A stretch of DNA of 64,000 bases from Theristus sp. LFF4_11 (Eukaryota; Nematoda; Chromadorea; Monhysterida; Xyalidae), in the NCBI GenBank assembly GCA_030248135.1, contig JASANC010004304.1:1-64000 (forward strand). The letters are read 5' to 3'. A program made the translations under genes and the position numbers. Within the stretch, counting starts at the first letter, position 1. The number at the start of each line of letters is the position of its first letter. This document shows, in pieces, positions 43,201 to 53,500 of this stretch. The notes under the pieces were generated by a model. It saw only the letters and a list, made by a program, of their open reading frames with translations, did not search any database and was not told the DNA's origin.

Positions 43201-46200
43201 TCACAGAATTTTTTGTTGTTTAAGCCATGTTTTTTGTCAAGCAACATGCTTTTACTGATTTTATTGCTGTCGATTCAATCGTAACCTGATTTACTCACCA
43301 TAACACTAATTATTGTGTGGTTTGGTTTTCGCTGTTTCAGCATCAAAGCGATACATAAGAAATAACAAATATCTAACAATCATAACTGCACTGCCATTCA
43401 AAATCGGGTTGCTGTGGTTACACACATGTTTGCATGACGTCATGCTGTTGGCAACCAATCAGCGATGAGCTGTCCCATGACAAAAACTTGTGGTGAACCA
43501 AAACCAGAGTTGCACTGGTTAGTTCAACCAATCAGCGTGCGGCTGTACTAGGGACATTACACCCAACTTAGCGTGAACAAACAGCATGTGGTGGAACACA
43601 TGGAGATACACGTTCAAAAAATTGCGAAGTATGTAAATTATGTGTAAATTATGTAAACTGTGGCTAGTTCAACCAATCAGCGTGCAGCTGTACTAGAGAC
43701 AACACACCTAACTTGAATAAACGGGATGTGGTGGAACACACATACATTGCGAAATTGTATGGGTTGCAAGCACTGTTAACAACGCGGTACAATCTTGGCG
43801 GGAAAACACATGAAACCACAGAGACATGAACCCACAGCTAGACAATGCATTGGGAATAAAACCACAGAACACGGGACATGAAGACACAACGTAACAATCT
43901 TGGCGGGAAAACCATAAAAGCGGGAAAAACATAAAAAGCCGCAGCAGCGTAAAAACCCTCATCGTGACGTCACGGGCCAAGGGGGCACCCCCAATGACTC
44001 ACCACCACCCCCTCCTGCCTATACTTAAACACTGCCTATGCTTAAGCATTGCATCCCAGTTGCCACACCCACACTACTTGTGTGCTGCACCTGTTGCATG
44101 TACTTGTGCCCACCGAGCGTCATCAACGTGCTCGTCGTCGTGTCCCGCTCGTGGTCGCCAGCGTCCGCGTTCTCTGCGCCCTGCTTCTCCGACTCGACGC
44201 GCAGCAACTGATCTTTCAGCTCTTGAATCTCCTCCTGTAGGTTTGCGGTGCGCTGACGGAACTTGCCGATGGTCGACTCGTAATCTTGGATGCGATCAGC
44301 CGTTTCTTTCAGACGCATTTGCAGCTGCAAGGTCAGCAGCGAGCTTTAAGAACACGCACACGTGCAAGCAGGCGTTTGATCGTGAAAGTCATTAGCTGCA
44401 CCATGTTTGGCTGCGCCGTGCTGCACCGGGGGGTCAGTTTACTAACGTCCAATAGTGCGCGTATTGGCAGCAGTTTAGTAACCACTGAGCTTTCGAGCAG
44501 CATTGAGCTTTAGAAAATTGACTCGCCCAACTAAATCACATGCACATTACAGTCGAACTCTAAATTATAGGTAATCAGCTGATTGGTTGGTGATCACGTG
44601 ATGCATGCATTCTGTGTGGGCATTGCTGTGAAGTGAAGCCGAAGTCTGTCCTGCACAGAATGCATGCATCACGTGATCACCAACCAATCAGCGGATTGCC
44701 TATAATTTAGAGTTCGACTGTGTATATTACAGTGTAAAATTTTTTGAACTGCTTTGTAAAACAGGCATCAGATTCAGCTTGGAACAAGCTCTAGAGCATA
44801 ATCACCTCGGAGCATTTTGACTCGGCCATCGCCACCTCCTGCCGCAGGTCGCGCTCAGTGTCCCTCGCACTCTCCAGCATCTCATCGTCGATGATCTTCA
44901 TCTGCTCAAAGTCCTCGATGGTCTCCTCGAGCTCGTGCACGCGTTCCTCAAGCGTCAGATTCTTGCTCGTCAACTGTTCAATCATGTCTTCGGAGCCGAG
45001 CGCTGCGTCGACCTGCGAGTGGTGACCACGATGGTGTACTGCGTTTGGGACATGTTGATTTGCGTGATTTACGTTCTTGGGGACATATCACTCGTGTTTC
45101 AATCCAGATAGGAAAGACAGGTAGGTAAAAAATGGTGAGCCCAACAAAACAGAGCAGAAGAGTGGTTTGCGCGAATCCGAAACCAAAAGACCAATTTGGC
45201 GCAAAAATTTTGATGGCACACAATACCTGCTTCCCGACCGCCTTAAAATGGAATTGTTTACTGGCGCTAATTGAAATACACGGTTTTAACATAAAAGAAA
45301 CACGGAAAAATCGAAAATGAAACACAGGAACAGTGTTGCACGACAGCTACCTGTTCCTTCAGCTCAGCAATCTGCTGTTCGTACTGTGTGTTCGTGACGC
45401 TCAGTTTGTCGCATTTCTTCGCCAAGTCCATCAGCTGATTCTTGATGTTTTCATTCTCCTTCAACAACCGTTGCTTCTCTTGACTCGCTTGGTCGCTGAT
45501 GTCTCGCATTCTGTATATTTCAGTAGTCATGAATGGCACACAAGAGAAATAATTCTGACAAGACTTTCATCACGAGAAAAAGAAAACAAACGCTCACTTG
45601 ACGAGCGCTTCTTTCAGTCGTTCATTCTGCTGCTGCAGCTGCTTGATCTGTATGCCGACGCTCATCGCATTGCTCGCATCTAAAGGCAAAATAGAGTAGA
45701 GTCGACAGTGAAGCAAGGTTTGCGAGAGAAATCTGAGCACGGAGCATCTGAGAAAATGAGATGCTGTCATCGGGGAATGATGGTGTGTGTGGGCGCAGCC
45801 GTCGTCGGAAGCTGAGCTCCTAGGTATCTCTGCGGGTGCGTCCCTGGCATCCGCCTCGCAGCGGCGCTAAACGCCCGCCATTTGTCGCAGAGCTCGCAGG
45901 AAAAGCAGCACATGACTGCCATGCAGCTCTCGGCGCAACGCCAAGCTGATAGGAGTTGCAACACTCGCCAGCCGTAACAACAACAACAAACACAACAATT
46001 ACAACAAATCTCCTCCCCCATTGAATACGCCCACCGCACTCACCGGTCTGCGTGGCCGCCTGTCCAGCCTGTTCGATCTCGCCTCTGAGTATCTCCAGGT
46101 CCATCTCCAATTCGCGAACACGTTCCGTCATCGAGTCCAATTCGATCTGCAGGTTTTCCGCCTTCTCCTCCGCGTATTCCTTGTCCAAGGTGGCCATCTC

Positions 46201-48973
46201 GATTGCCTCCGCCAGGCCGGACATCTCCTCAGCATGCTCCTCGCGCGCCTCGATCGCTTCGCGTGCCTCCTGACGACAAAAAAAGATTACAGAACCGATT
46301 ATTCATTTTTTAACACACAATGAATAAGCGATTTACAAAAAAATGAGTGCACCTTTTGCGCGGCTTGCAATTGTCGTTGCAGATCAGCATGCACCTCTGA
46401 CATCTTTGTCTTGAACTCGATCAACTGCAATTTTAAATTAGAATGTCTATTAAAGAACGAAACAAATATCACAAAAAAACTGTGGGCACAACAGTTGAAA
46501 CGTGTCTAAAAGTGAGACCAGCCTGCTGCAGTTGTATCTTGCATCGTTCATAGTCGATCAGTTTCTGTTTGTCCTCGCTGCGTTTCAACCGCAACGTTTC
46601 CAGTTTCTCCGACAAATCCTTGGTCTCGGCACGAAGATACTCAAGTTCAGCGCCCTCCGACATGTCAGCTGGCACGCCACGCAGGATGCCATCCGTCGAG
46701 GCTTGTCGGCTCTGCTGCAAATGTACATGATGAACGTTCTCAACACACTTTTTCACCTTAAAGTACTGTTTGCATCAGCAAACATTGGCCCAATCAACGA
46801 ACGAGTTTACCAGAAAACACCTGAGCACCTCTTGTATGCGTGCCACCTTTGACGCGACAGCCACTTTCTCTGGCGTGTTTTCGAGAGCAGCAGCCTGCTC
46901 CGACGCCGGCGACGACTCCTTGCTGGCAGGCGACTCTTGTTTCGGTTGCTGTTTAGTTTTCGCGACTTTCTCCGATTGTGGCGAGCGCGTCGCCAGCTTC
47001 TCGCTGCTCGCACTCGGCTTCAACTTTGAAGCGCTCTGCGACGGCTTCAGCTTCTCGGTTGATATCGCCGGACTCATACCGGGACTGCTGCGCTGAAACA
47101 AGAAAATACAAGTACGTTCGTCTAAACCGGTTCTTCGCTTCTTCCGCAGAATACTTTCAGTGGAAAATAAGGTTAGCTGGAGACATTGGAAGAAACGTTA
47201 TGGAACGGTGGAACGCTGGTTGGCTGCTGCAGCGGCATAATGAGACATTGAAACCTATCAGCGAGCTAGATTTGATCTTTCTACAAATAACACGTTTGCG
47301 TTTTCAGCTTCATTTTTCAAATGCGTTCGTCTGGATATGGAACATAAAAAAACTACTTCTGTAAGCGCGTCCAACGTCTACAGGTCGTTACACTAAAGTC
47401 GGTTGTTCCAGCTTCAACAACAAAAAGCCAAAAAGACTGAATGATCGTATTAGACTGGCTCTGCTGAAATAACACAGAAAAAATACACTTCAACAGAAAG
47501 CACATGTCGTAATGTGCACTGCAGCGGAGCGGAAGCTCAAGAATGCAATGAATACTAAACACTAACAGCATCATGGCAAAGCAATGAATTCAATGGTAAC
47601 AGAATCACACTGGCTTTTGCAGTTAAAAGCCAATGTATGATAAAATGAGTGCAAGATAATTCAGTGTGTTGTAGCAGCAGGGACTGGCTTTAGTGCCACA
47701 ACATCCGCTGGTGGAGTCAGAAACAGCTAACTAGTGCAAAGTGCAAATTTCAAGTAATCCTGAATCCTTACCGGGGTGGTGCGATTTTTCGGCGTCTCGG
47801 TTGAACCAGGACCAAGTGAGCCTGCAAAAAAACGCTCTGGGCTTGGAATTCTTTTTTTAGTTGCATTTAAGATAGCGCCCACGGACACGACGCGACTTCT
47901 AAATCGCGTGGCCATCTAAAACGTCGTGTCCGTGCGTACGCACAAAAACTAATTGCTAAATTCGGCTTCGCCATCTTATATTTAGCAACAACAATAACTG
48001 AGTAACTGACTGCGCGACGATGTTGGCTTCTTCAGTTGTGACGGCTGACGGAGTCCCGTTGATTTTTGAGCATCATCGCAGAGTTTCAGCTGAATTGCAA
48101 AAAAAAACGCTACGCAAAAGCAAAGCACATGACAAAAAAGATGAGTTTTTATGTTGAATAATGTGATTGATATGTAGTTTTGAAGGAACTTTTTCAATCT
48201 TTCAATTTCAAAGAATATTGGAGTAGAGTCGAACTCCAAATTATGGGAAATCAGCTCATTGGTTGCTTGGTGATCACGTGACGCATGCTTTCTGTGCAGG
48301 ACAGACTCCGCCACCACAATGACTGTTCTGTTATACATCACGTGGTCAATAATCAATCAACTGATTGCATGAAATTTAGAGTTGGACTGTATGAATGATG
48401 CCATATGAACAGTACAACCATACTGGGCCTCAAGAATCGTTCAGCGTTGTTCGTTTCTTCCTTTGAAAACCGTTTTCTACCTGTGCCGGTCGCACGAAAA
48501 GTCCCCGATTCGGCTCACACGTGAAGTACGCTTTGCCCTGAACGCTGCCATTGTTCTTGCCCTTTGGCTCGTCCAAAATCACGCCTACCCATTGACCGTC
48601 GGCAAAATCCGTCGCGCCACAAAACGCCACTGAACCAGACCATCCTTTCTTGTCTGCAAAAATCGATTGAATCACGCACCGGCAACAGGCAACACAGACC
48701 ACATAAAGAAAGACTGGTTTTGTGAAAAAATCAAACGGGCTGTGTTAAGAAGCTGTTTCAAAAAAATGAAACTTGCACAATTGTGTATTCTCAAACTTGC
48801 TCATTTCACACCGCAAAACCGCCAAAACACAAATTGAAAAAAAAACGTAAAAAAAATTTTTGAACGCTTTTGAACACAACAAAACAACGAACCAAACAGA
48901 AAATTAGAAACAAATCAAACAGCAACTCGCCAGTTAACTCAACACGAGAGCCAATATTAAACGCTTCGGTCAT
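34297..48973 (-). CDS. DCTN1: Dynactin subunit 1 (p150Glued)
   Basis: Twenty-eight exons join in phase to 1374 residues (human ~1278). In order: 48973-48931, 48653-48481, 48089-48011, 47821-47772, 47092-46829, 46714-46523, 46424-46353, 46269-46044, 45679-45598, 45510-45351, 45012-44806, 44324-44091, 40188-40089, 39975-39890, 39454-39324, 39117-38949, 38850-38719, 38648-38487, 38400-38298, 38040-37935, 37812-37701, 37373-37221, 37000-36882, 36633-36408, 36345-36139, 35695-35540, 34974-34772 and 34474-34297. The N-terminus is a CAP-Gly domain ([37 protein letters not shown]) that binds microtubule plus ends. A Ser/Pro/Lys-rich linker follows, then the dynein-binding coiled coil ([20 protein letters not shown]) and the conserved globular/coiled C-terminal half. 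p150 links dynein to cargo and microtubules. Introns 1 and 6 are GC-AG. Intron 12 carries a 3.7 kb transposon. Confidence 0.95.
35733..35865. mobile_element. Degenerate GATCACGTG-type palindromic MITE, DCTN1 intron 1 of the 3' half
   Basis: It retains GCACAGAAAGCACGCATCAT, CACGTGATCACC and GATCACCTGATTGCCTATGA. The left half is worn. It lies in the intron between exons 36139-36345 and 35540-35695. Confidence 0.6.
36701..36864. mobile_element. GATCACGTGATGCATGC-type palindromic MITE, DCTN1 intron
   Basis: It begins CAGTTGGACTCTGAATTATA and ends TTTAGAGTTCGATTG, with TA on both sides. Arms CAATCAGCTGATTGGTTGG and CACCAGCCAATCAGCGGAT face each other. Confidence 0.85.
38107..38267. mobile_element. 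GATCACGTGATGCATGC-type palindromic MITE, DCTN1 intron
   Basis: It begins CAGTCCAACTTATATTATG after TA and ends GATAAAGTTGAACTG. Arms AATTAGCTGATTGGTTGG and AACGATCAGCTAATTG face each other. Confidence 0.85.
39681..39835. mobile_element. GATCACGTGATGCATGC-type palindromic MITE, DCTN1 intron
   Basis: TA-flanked; begins CAGTCTAACTCTATAACATA and ends TATTGAGTTAGACTG. Arms CAACTAGCTGATTGGTTAG and CAACCAATCAGCTAGTTG face each other. Confidence 0.85.
41190..41555. repeat. ~19-22 bp tandem array, left side of transposon gene
   Basis: Units read CTGACTCTTTTGATTCTTTAA with variants TTCCTTAA, TTCTTCAA and TTCCTCAA, about 17 copies. Its inverted counterpart is at 42395-42945. Confidence 0.9.
41593..41600 (+). 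promoter_or_regulatory. TATA box of the transposon zinc-finger gene
   Basis: TATATAAA followed by GGG lies 28 bp upstream of the ATG at 41629. A start site ~30 bp downstream would give an almost leaderless mRNA. The same frame is also open upstream of the ATG, so the translation start could be elsewhere. Confidence 0.45.
41629..42240 (+). CDS. C2H2 zinc-finger/acidic protein encoded by the transposon
   Basis: A single-exon frame of 203 residues. Residues 5-26 form one C2H2 finger (C5, C8, H21, H26; [20 protein letters not shown]). Residues ~30-80 are strongly acidic and Ser-rich, the middle is predicted helical ([17 protein letters not shown]), and the C-terminus is again acidic. Gene and stop are intact, with AATAAA about 118 bp after the stop, so recent function is likely. 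I do not recognise a transposase domain. The finger could bind the tandem arrays or TIRs of its own element, which is inference. Its position inside the inverted repeats makes it element cargo, not a host gene. Confidence 0.75.
   Translation: MTKVCSVCGRNFSSSSNRVRHERLFHKSEGTIKNMEDEPQLDETEEYQRNEPTSESEAGSESSKTEDLESDTEEEDSGGKEIERWRLLLSETIERCDDIPDSKHVLKEPFLSEFVDKLRDVVESKFKFVNALENEDDIYENISRRKSTYEEDDYSSEEAGECAWLDRRFLIRNRVIKPNLELFNVEEEEESNDEFEGAVEPYQ
42395..42945. repeat. ~19-22 bp tandem array, right side of transposon gene
   Basis: Units read AAGGAATCAAAAGAGTCAATT or AAAGAATCAAAAGAGTCAGTTT, inverted relative to 41190-41555. The array is interrupted at 42565-42775 by a second copy of the gene's 3' end. 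Confidence 0.85.
42565..42775 (+). pseudogene. Duplicated 3' end of the zinc-finger gene
   Basis: GAGGGGGGTAGTGGAGGAAC, CGTATCAGTGAAAAATG, TTTGCCGTGGTGGTTGTTCT and TAAAAATTGTTGGAGTGAG repeat the last codons, stop and 3' UTR found at 42210-42390, with small indels. It lies between two blocks of the tandem array, so unequal crossing-over between array units is the likely cause. Confidence 0.75.
44550..44720. mobile_element. GATCACGTGATGCATGC-type palindromic MITE, best-preserved copy
   Basis: It begins CAGTCGAACTCTAAATTATA and ends TATAATTTAGAGTTCGACTG. Arms GATTGGTTGGTGATCACGTG + ATGCATGCATTCTGTG and their reverse complements are nearly perfect across ~75 bp each, with a short GC-rich loop. 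It lies in the DCTN1 intron between exons 44806-45012 and 44091-44324. Confidence 0.9.
48226..48389. mobile_element. GATCACGTGATGCATGC-type palindromic MITE, DCTN1 intron 2
   Basis: It begins GAGTCGAACTCCAAATTATG and ends AAATTTAGAGTTGGACTG. TGGTGATCACGTGACGCATG and ACATCACGTGGTCAATAATC mark the two arms. Confidence 0.8.
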
Positions 48974-50517
48974 TTTTCACGGTTGAATACACTTCGACTT
49001 AACTTCACCGCCGCCAGCCACTTGACTTTGATACCGTGATGCTCGATTCAAGAACGATGTCAAAGGAAAGTGAACACAAAATCTAAAAAACAAAGAAAAA
49101 ACATAACTACCACTATCCCCAAATCAAGGATCCTGTTCTGACAATTCAATTCAAGTTCAAAGTTCAAAGTTTATTTAACAAACATTAACGTTGCAACTTG
49201 CAGCACGATGCCGAAGCCGAAACATCAGACAGAATAAGGTTGTTGTTAAACACACACAAACCAAAATTTTTAGAAAAATAAAATAAAAAACAAAACAATG
49301 CCGATTTAAAAAAATCCAATCAATCCGTTCCGTCCGTTTCCGTTTTTTTATTCAATGAACTTTGATCAAATAACAATGATTGATTGAAAAATTCAAAAAT
49401 TTTCCCGCACATTTTTGGTACAATTTTTGGAAAGTAATACTAAAAAATTTTGCAAACGCTCCAAATCTTCTGAAAAAAAACCGATGTTTTTCTGCCAGAA
49501 AAAAACCCTGCCGAGCCCAATTTACCCTCCGCTCTGGCTGGTGTAGAGATGTCAAGAAAAAAAAAATTTCTATTTTTTTTCTTAAAAAAAAATTTTTTTT
49601 TTAATTTTTTTTTTAAATAATACGAGAAAAAAAAATTTTCAATTTTTTTTCTTTTAAAAAAATTTTTTTTTAAATTTTTTTTTTAAATGAAAGTTGTTCA
49701 GAATTTTTCAGGGAGTCCGAATATCACCATCTGAGGAGCCACCGACTTACCATATGACCCCCACTCATATGGGAGGAGGGTGAAAATTTCAGACTTGGTT
49801 TCGGCGACCCCATTTTCCCACCGACGACATCACATTCACGTCTCGTGTTTTGCCTCTCAATTCACCTCAAATAACACGGAAACAAGTTCAACAACAAACC
49901 GGTGTGATCATGCTGACGACACGAGGCGAAACAGCAACGAGCAACCAACGAAGTTACGCTTGCAGTGGCAGACAGTGCAATTTCGACCTTTCGAGATCCT
50001 GAAAAACAATGCGTAAATGTGAGTTCTCTGCTTCTATCTCACCTTAGCGGCATCGGAATTTGTTGAACTAGCCTTTGCGACGCTCAAGTACTTCAATGCG
50101 CGAGTCGATCATCACTCACCAAGGCTAAAAACAGTCGATAAATCAATCCAGAATACCACCTGCAGCGTTGAAGACTAAGTGACAAGGTAAAGTCAAAGAA
50201 AATTTTTGTTGAACTTTCGAAAAATTATGCCAAAAACGGCATTTTCAGGGCACATTAAAGAAAAAATTTCAAAAATTTTTAATAAAAAAAATAAAAAAAG
50301 CTCATTTTTTTACTTTAAAAAAAATTAAAAAAAAAATTTTTTTTTGACCCTTACATCTCTAGGCTGGTGGGAGTTTTTATTTTTAAAGAATTTTTGTTCG
50401 TTCAGTTTCAGCTGCATTTTTTTGTCGGTTTGTCGGTTTTTGTTTTTTTTTTGTTTTTTGGAAGTAAAATCGCAAAATAATTTTTTCAGGTTTTTGTTCA
50501 TCCGTTCCTAACTGGGC
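48974..50517. other. Shared upstream region of divergent DCTN1 and LTA4H
   Basis: DCTN1 starts leftward at 48973 and LTA4H rightward at 50518. This 1.5 kb must hold both promoters. More than half is the MITE at 49544-50361, which ends 157 bp before the LTA4H ATG. No TATA box or other defined site was identified. Confidence 0.5.
49544..50361. mobile_element. Diverged MITE of the TAGGGTTGTTAA family (TAGAGATGT ends)
   Basis: Ends TAGAGATGTCAAG and CCTTACATCTCTA are inverted. The interior shares order and words with the 8544/56427 elements: TTCAGGGAGTCCGAA near the left A/T tract, CATATGA(C)CCCCACTCATATG, then GTCAAAGAAAATTTTTGTTG near the right. The terminal sequence itself differs from the other subfamily, so the two groups may respond to different transposases. 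Confidence 0.75.
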
Positions 50518-53500
50518 ATGATAATGGCCATGATGACATCGCCACCAGCAAAAGTACCCCCGTCCCCAAACGATCCGTGTTCTTGTGCGAACATGCAAGA
50601 TGTCACCATAAAACATGTTCACCTGAAGTGGACGGTTGATTTTGACAAACATATGATCCATGGTTGCGCTCGTCTGGATTTGCACTTCCGTAATGCAACC
50701 GACAGCGTGGTTGGTGCTTTCGAAGCATTTGATAATGTAATCGTGATGCATGTGATTTAAAAGTTCTGTTTGATTCTGTCGTGGTGGGTAAAGTCTTCTG
50801 CCGTCGTGTGTGTCGCAGTAATGTGGCACAGTAAAGCGCTGACGCTACGCTCGCGCACAAATGCCGAGTGCTGCTGTGGTGATGATATCGCATGTATGGG
50901 GGTGTCGGTGTTTGTTTATTGTGCATGTGCACGTGCAACATTGTCACCAAGGACTTTGCATCGTTAAGTACTCGGGGCTCATCACATTACATTTGAGCAC
51001 CTGAGGTGTTTTACGTTTCTTGCAGCTGCTGGACGGCCGCGATTTGTCGGTGTCTCGTGTTACCAACGCGCAAGACGTCGAGGTCTCGTTCTCCGTGACC
51101 CCACAACAGTTTGTGCCGTTCGGTCAGAAAATTCAAATCAAGTTTGCCGCGGTTCAATCAGCCGACTCTGAATGGTATATTCTGGTCCAGTTCGAGCGTT
51201 TTCATTGTGTATCTGCAGAAGCTTGAAAACCAAGATTACTTTGTTTGTGTTGCGTTGTTCAGCTCTGTCACCGTGCACTACAGCACGTCGACAAATGCAT
51301 CTGCGCTGCAGTGGCTGAATGCGGAGCAGACAGCCGACAAAAAGCAGCCGTTCCTTTACAGTCAATGTCAGGTGATTTGAAAGCTTGTCAAATCATCTGT
51401 TTATTTTCCATCTTTTTCAGTATGTTTTCGAAATTGATTCCGATTTTGCGACGCAGGCCATACACGCCCGCTCACTGCTGCCGTGCATGGACGCACCAGC
51501 TGTCAAGTTCACGTATTCTGCGGAGGTATTGTTCGTTGTTCTATAAATTGTTTCAATCAGAAATTGATCGTATTTCGCTTTGTATTTTTCATTGTTTTTG
51601 TCTGTTCTCGTCGCAGGTCACAGCACCGAGCAGTTTAGTGGTGCTGATGAGCGCAGTCGCTCAGGGCACCCGTGCGATCGATGCCGGTGCTCAAACAATT
51701 TCAACATTTGAACAGAAGGTGTAGCTGTTTTTTGTTATTTTTTATTGATGTGTGAACGTAGTTTGTTTCGACTTCGAACAGAATTTCATTTCTGAAGGTG
51801 CCGATTTCAAGTTACTTACTGGCGATTGTTGCGGGTCATCTCGTCAGTTTGCCGTTATCGGAGCGATCGGCCGTTTGGGCGGAGCCATCCATCGTTGAGA
51901 AAGCTGCTTACGATTTCGCTGAGGTTATTGTGTCTATTATTGTTTCTATTTTTGCGTCAAATGTTCAAGAATATTTCGAATAACACGCCGAATTGCAGAC
52001 AGAACAGATGTTGCGTGCCGGAGAAGCGTTGCTGGGTGCGTACGTCTGGGGCAGGTACGATCTGCTCGTGCTGCCACCTTCGTTTCCGTACGGCGGTATG
52101 GAGAATCCGTGTCTCACGTTCGTCACACCCACGCTGCTGGTTGGTTTTCAGATCGCCTACCAGTTTTGGCAGTATTTTTTTTGTTTTCCTTATGTTGTCA
52201 CGCAACCAATTGCACGTTTCATGGTTTGTGCGTTTCATTCAGACGGGTGATCGATCACTGGCTGATGTCGTTGCACACGAGGCGGCGCACAGCTGGACAG
52301 GCAATCTGGTCACCAATGCAACGTGGCAAGACTTTTGGTCGGTGCTTAATTCAGCTATTGTCTGTCTTTTCTTTTAAAAGTCTGCGACTCAATGCGCTTG
52401 CACATGTTGTTGAATTAGTTTCATTTTTGGTGAGGCAATCCAAAATGGCGTTGGTGATTCAACCGTATCTCATCTCAGGGACACCGGTCGTGTAACTTCA
52501 CCAAATTTGAATTTCCGCGTCGAGCATGAAACTGCGTGCCTCTCTATGCGCGCGTTTAGTCGCAGAACCACAATGAAAGATGATCATTATTTTAAAGAAA
52601 CCGATTGTAAGACGCTGAAGATGACCCAGGTTGAACGAGGGCAACACAATGTTTGTCGAGCGCAAGATTTTGGCGAAATTGTCTTCTGAGAGCGAGCGAC
52701 ATTTCCACGCGTATATCGGCTATGAGGGCGCCTTGCACAGCGCGGTTGGCATTCGTTTGACCTTTTTAAGCTTCATTACTATGATCTTTCATTTTGGTAT
52801 CGAGTCTCAATGCGCGCATAAATAGGTAAACAGCTTCATATGACGCGGGAATTCAAATTTGGCAAAGTGACCCGAGTCCCCAAAATAGGACCGAGTCACT
52901 CAGGCTATTTTAAATTGTCACATAAAGACTAAAACTGGTCTTCGTTCTAAGCATGAAACTAATTTCTTTTCCACGTCTGCTGCAAACGCATTGAGTCGCA
53001 GAACAAAAATAAACGAGGATATCTTGAATGGCGCTTCAAGTTGGCAGATAATTGTTTCGCGTGCAGGTGTTTGAGCAGTTCAACCCATCACACCCGTTCA
53101 CGCGATTGGTTCCAGCGTTCGACTCAGAAGCGATCGATCCAGACGACGCGTTTTCAACGATTCCTTATGAAAAGGGCCACACGTTGTTGATGTTTTTGGA
53201 GCAGAAACTTGGCGGGCCAGGTGGAGACCGCGGTTGAACGTTTTTTTTTTATGAAATCTGTTTGTCAAATGTTTGAATTGTCTAATATTGTCAAAAACTT
53301 AATGATCAAGACATACATCAGTAATCAAACGTCACAGAGAAATTCGATCCATTCTTGCGCGCGTATATTGACAAGTTCAAGTTTGGCACTGTGACGACGT
53401 GCGAGTGGCGATCGTTGTTGCTTGAGTATTTCGGGGCAGATGCGTTGAAAGACATTGACTGGAACGCTTGGTTGTATACGCCCGGTATGCCGCCTGCAAA

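Larger units (their letters stand above)
40381..44076. mobile_element. 3.7 k long-TIR transposon with its own zinc-finger gene, in DCTN1 intron 12
   Basis: Terminal inverted repeats of ~670 bp (40381-41055 and about 43400-44076) start TAGTGTGGGTGTGGCAACTG. Inside them lie inverted tandem arrays (41190-41555, 42395-42945) and a single intact gene (41629-42240). Short open frames in the two arms (40425-40748, 43708-43980) are mirror copies of arm sequence. The outermost TA may be the target duplication. It is inserted 13 bp downstream of the DCTN1 donor at 44090, yet the flanking exons stay in phase (HKYMQQ|LIDAEV). No DDE, tyrosine recombinase or rolling-circle motif was seen, so the superfamily is unassigned. 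Confidence 0.85.

Noticed and set aside
40425..43980. Matching ~90-108 codon frames in the two transposon arms (40425-40748 + and 43708-43980 -)
   Set aside because: They are the same inverted-repeat sequence seen twice, hydrophobic and Phe/Cys-rich without family features.
45767..46039. Cys-rich minus-strand frame next to the DCTN1 exon
   Set aside because: It is the intron after the GTGAGT donor at 46043. The flanking exons join in frame without it.
52160..52500. Extension of LTA4H exon frames into introns at 52140-52242 and 52338-52629
   Set aside because: The family alignment requires splicing at CTG|GTTGGT and TTTTG|GTCGGT. The read-through residues do not match LTA4H.
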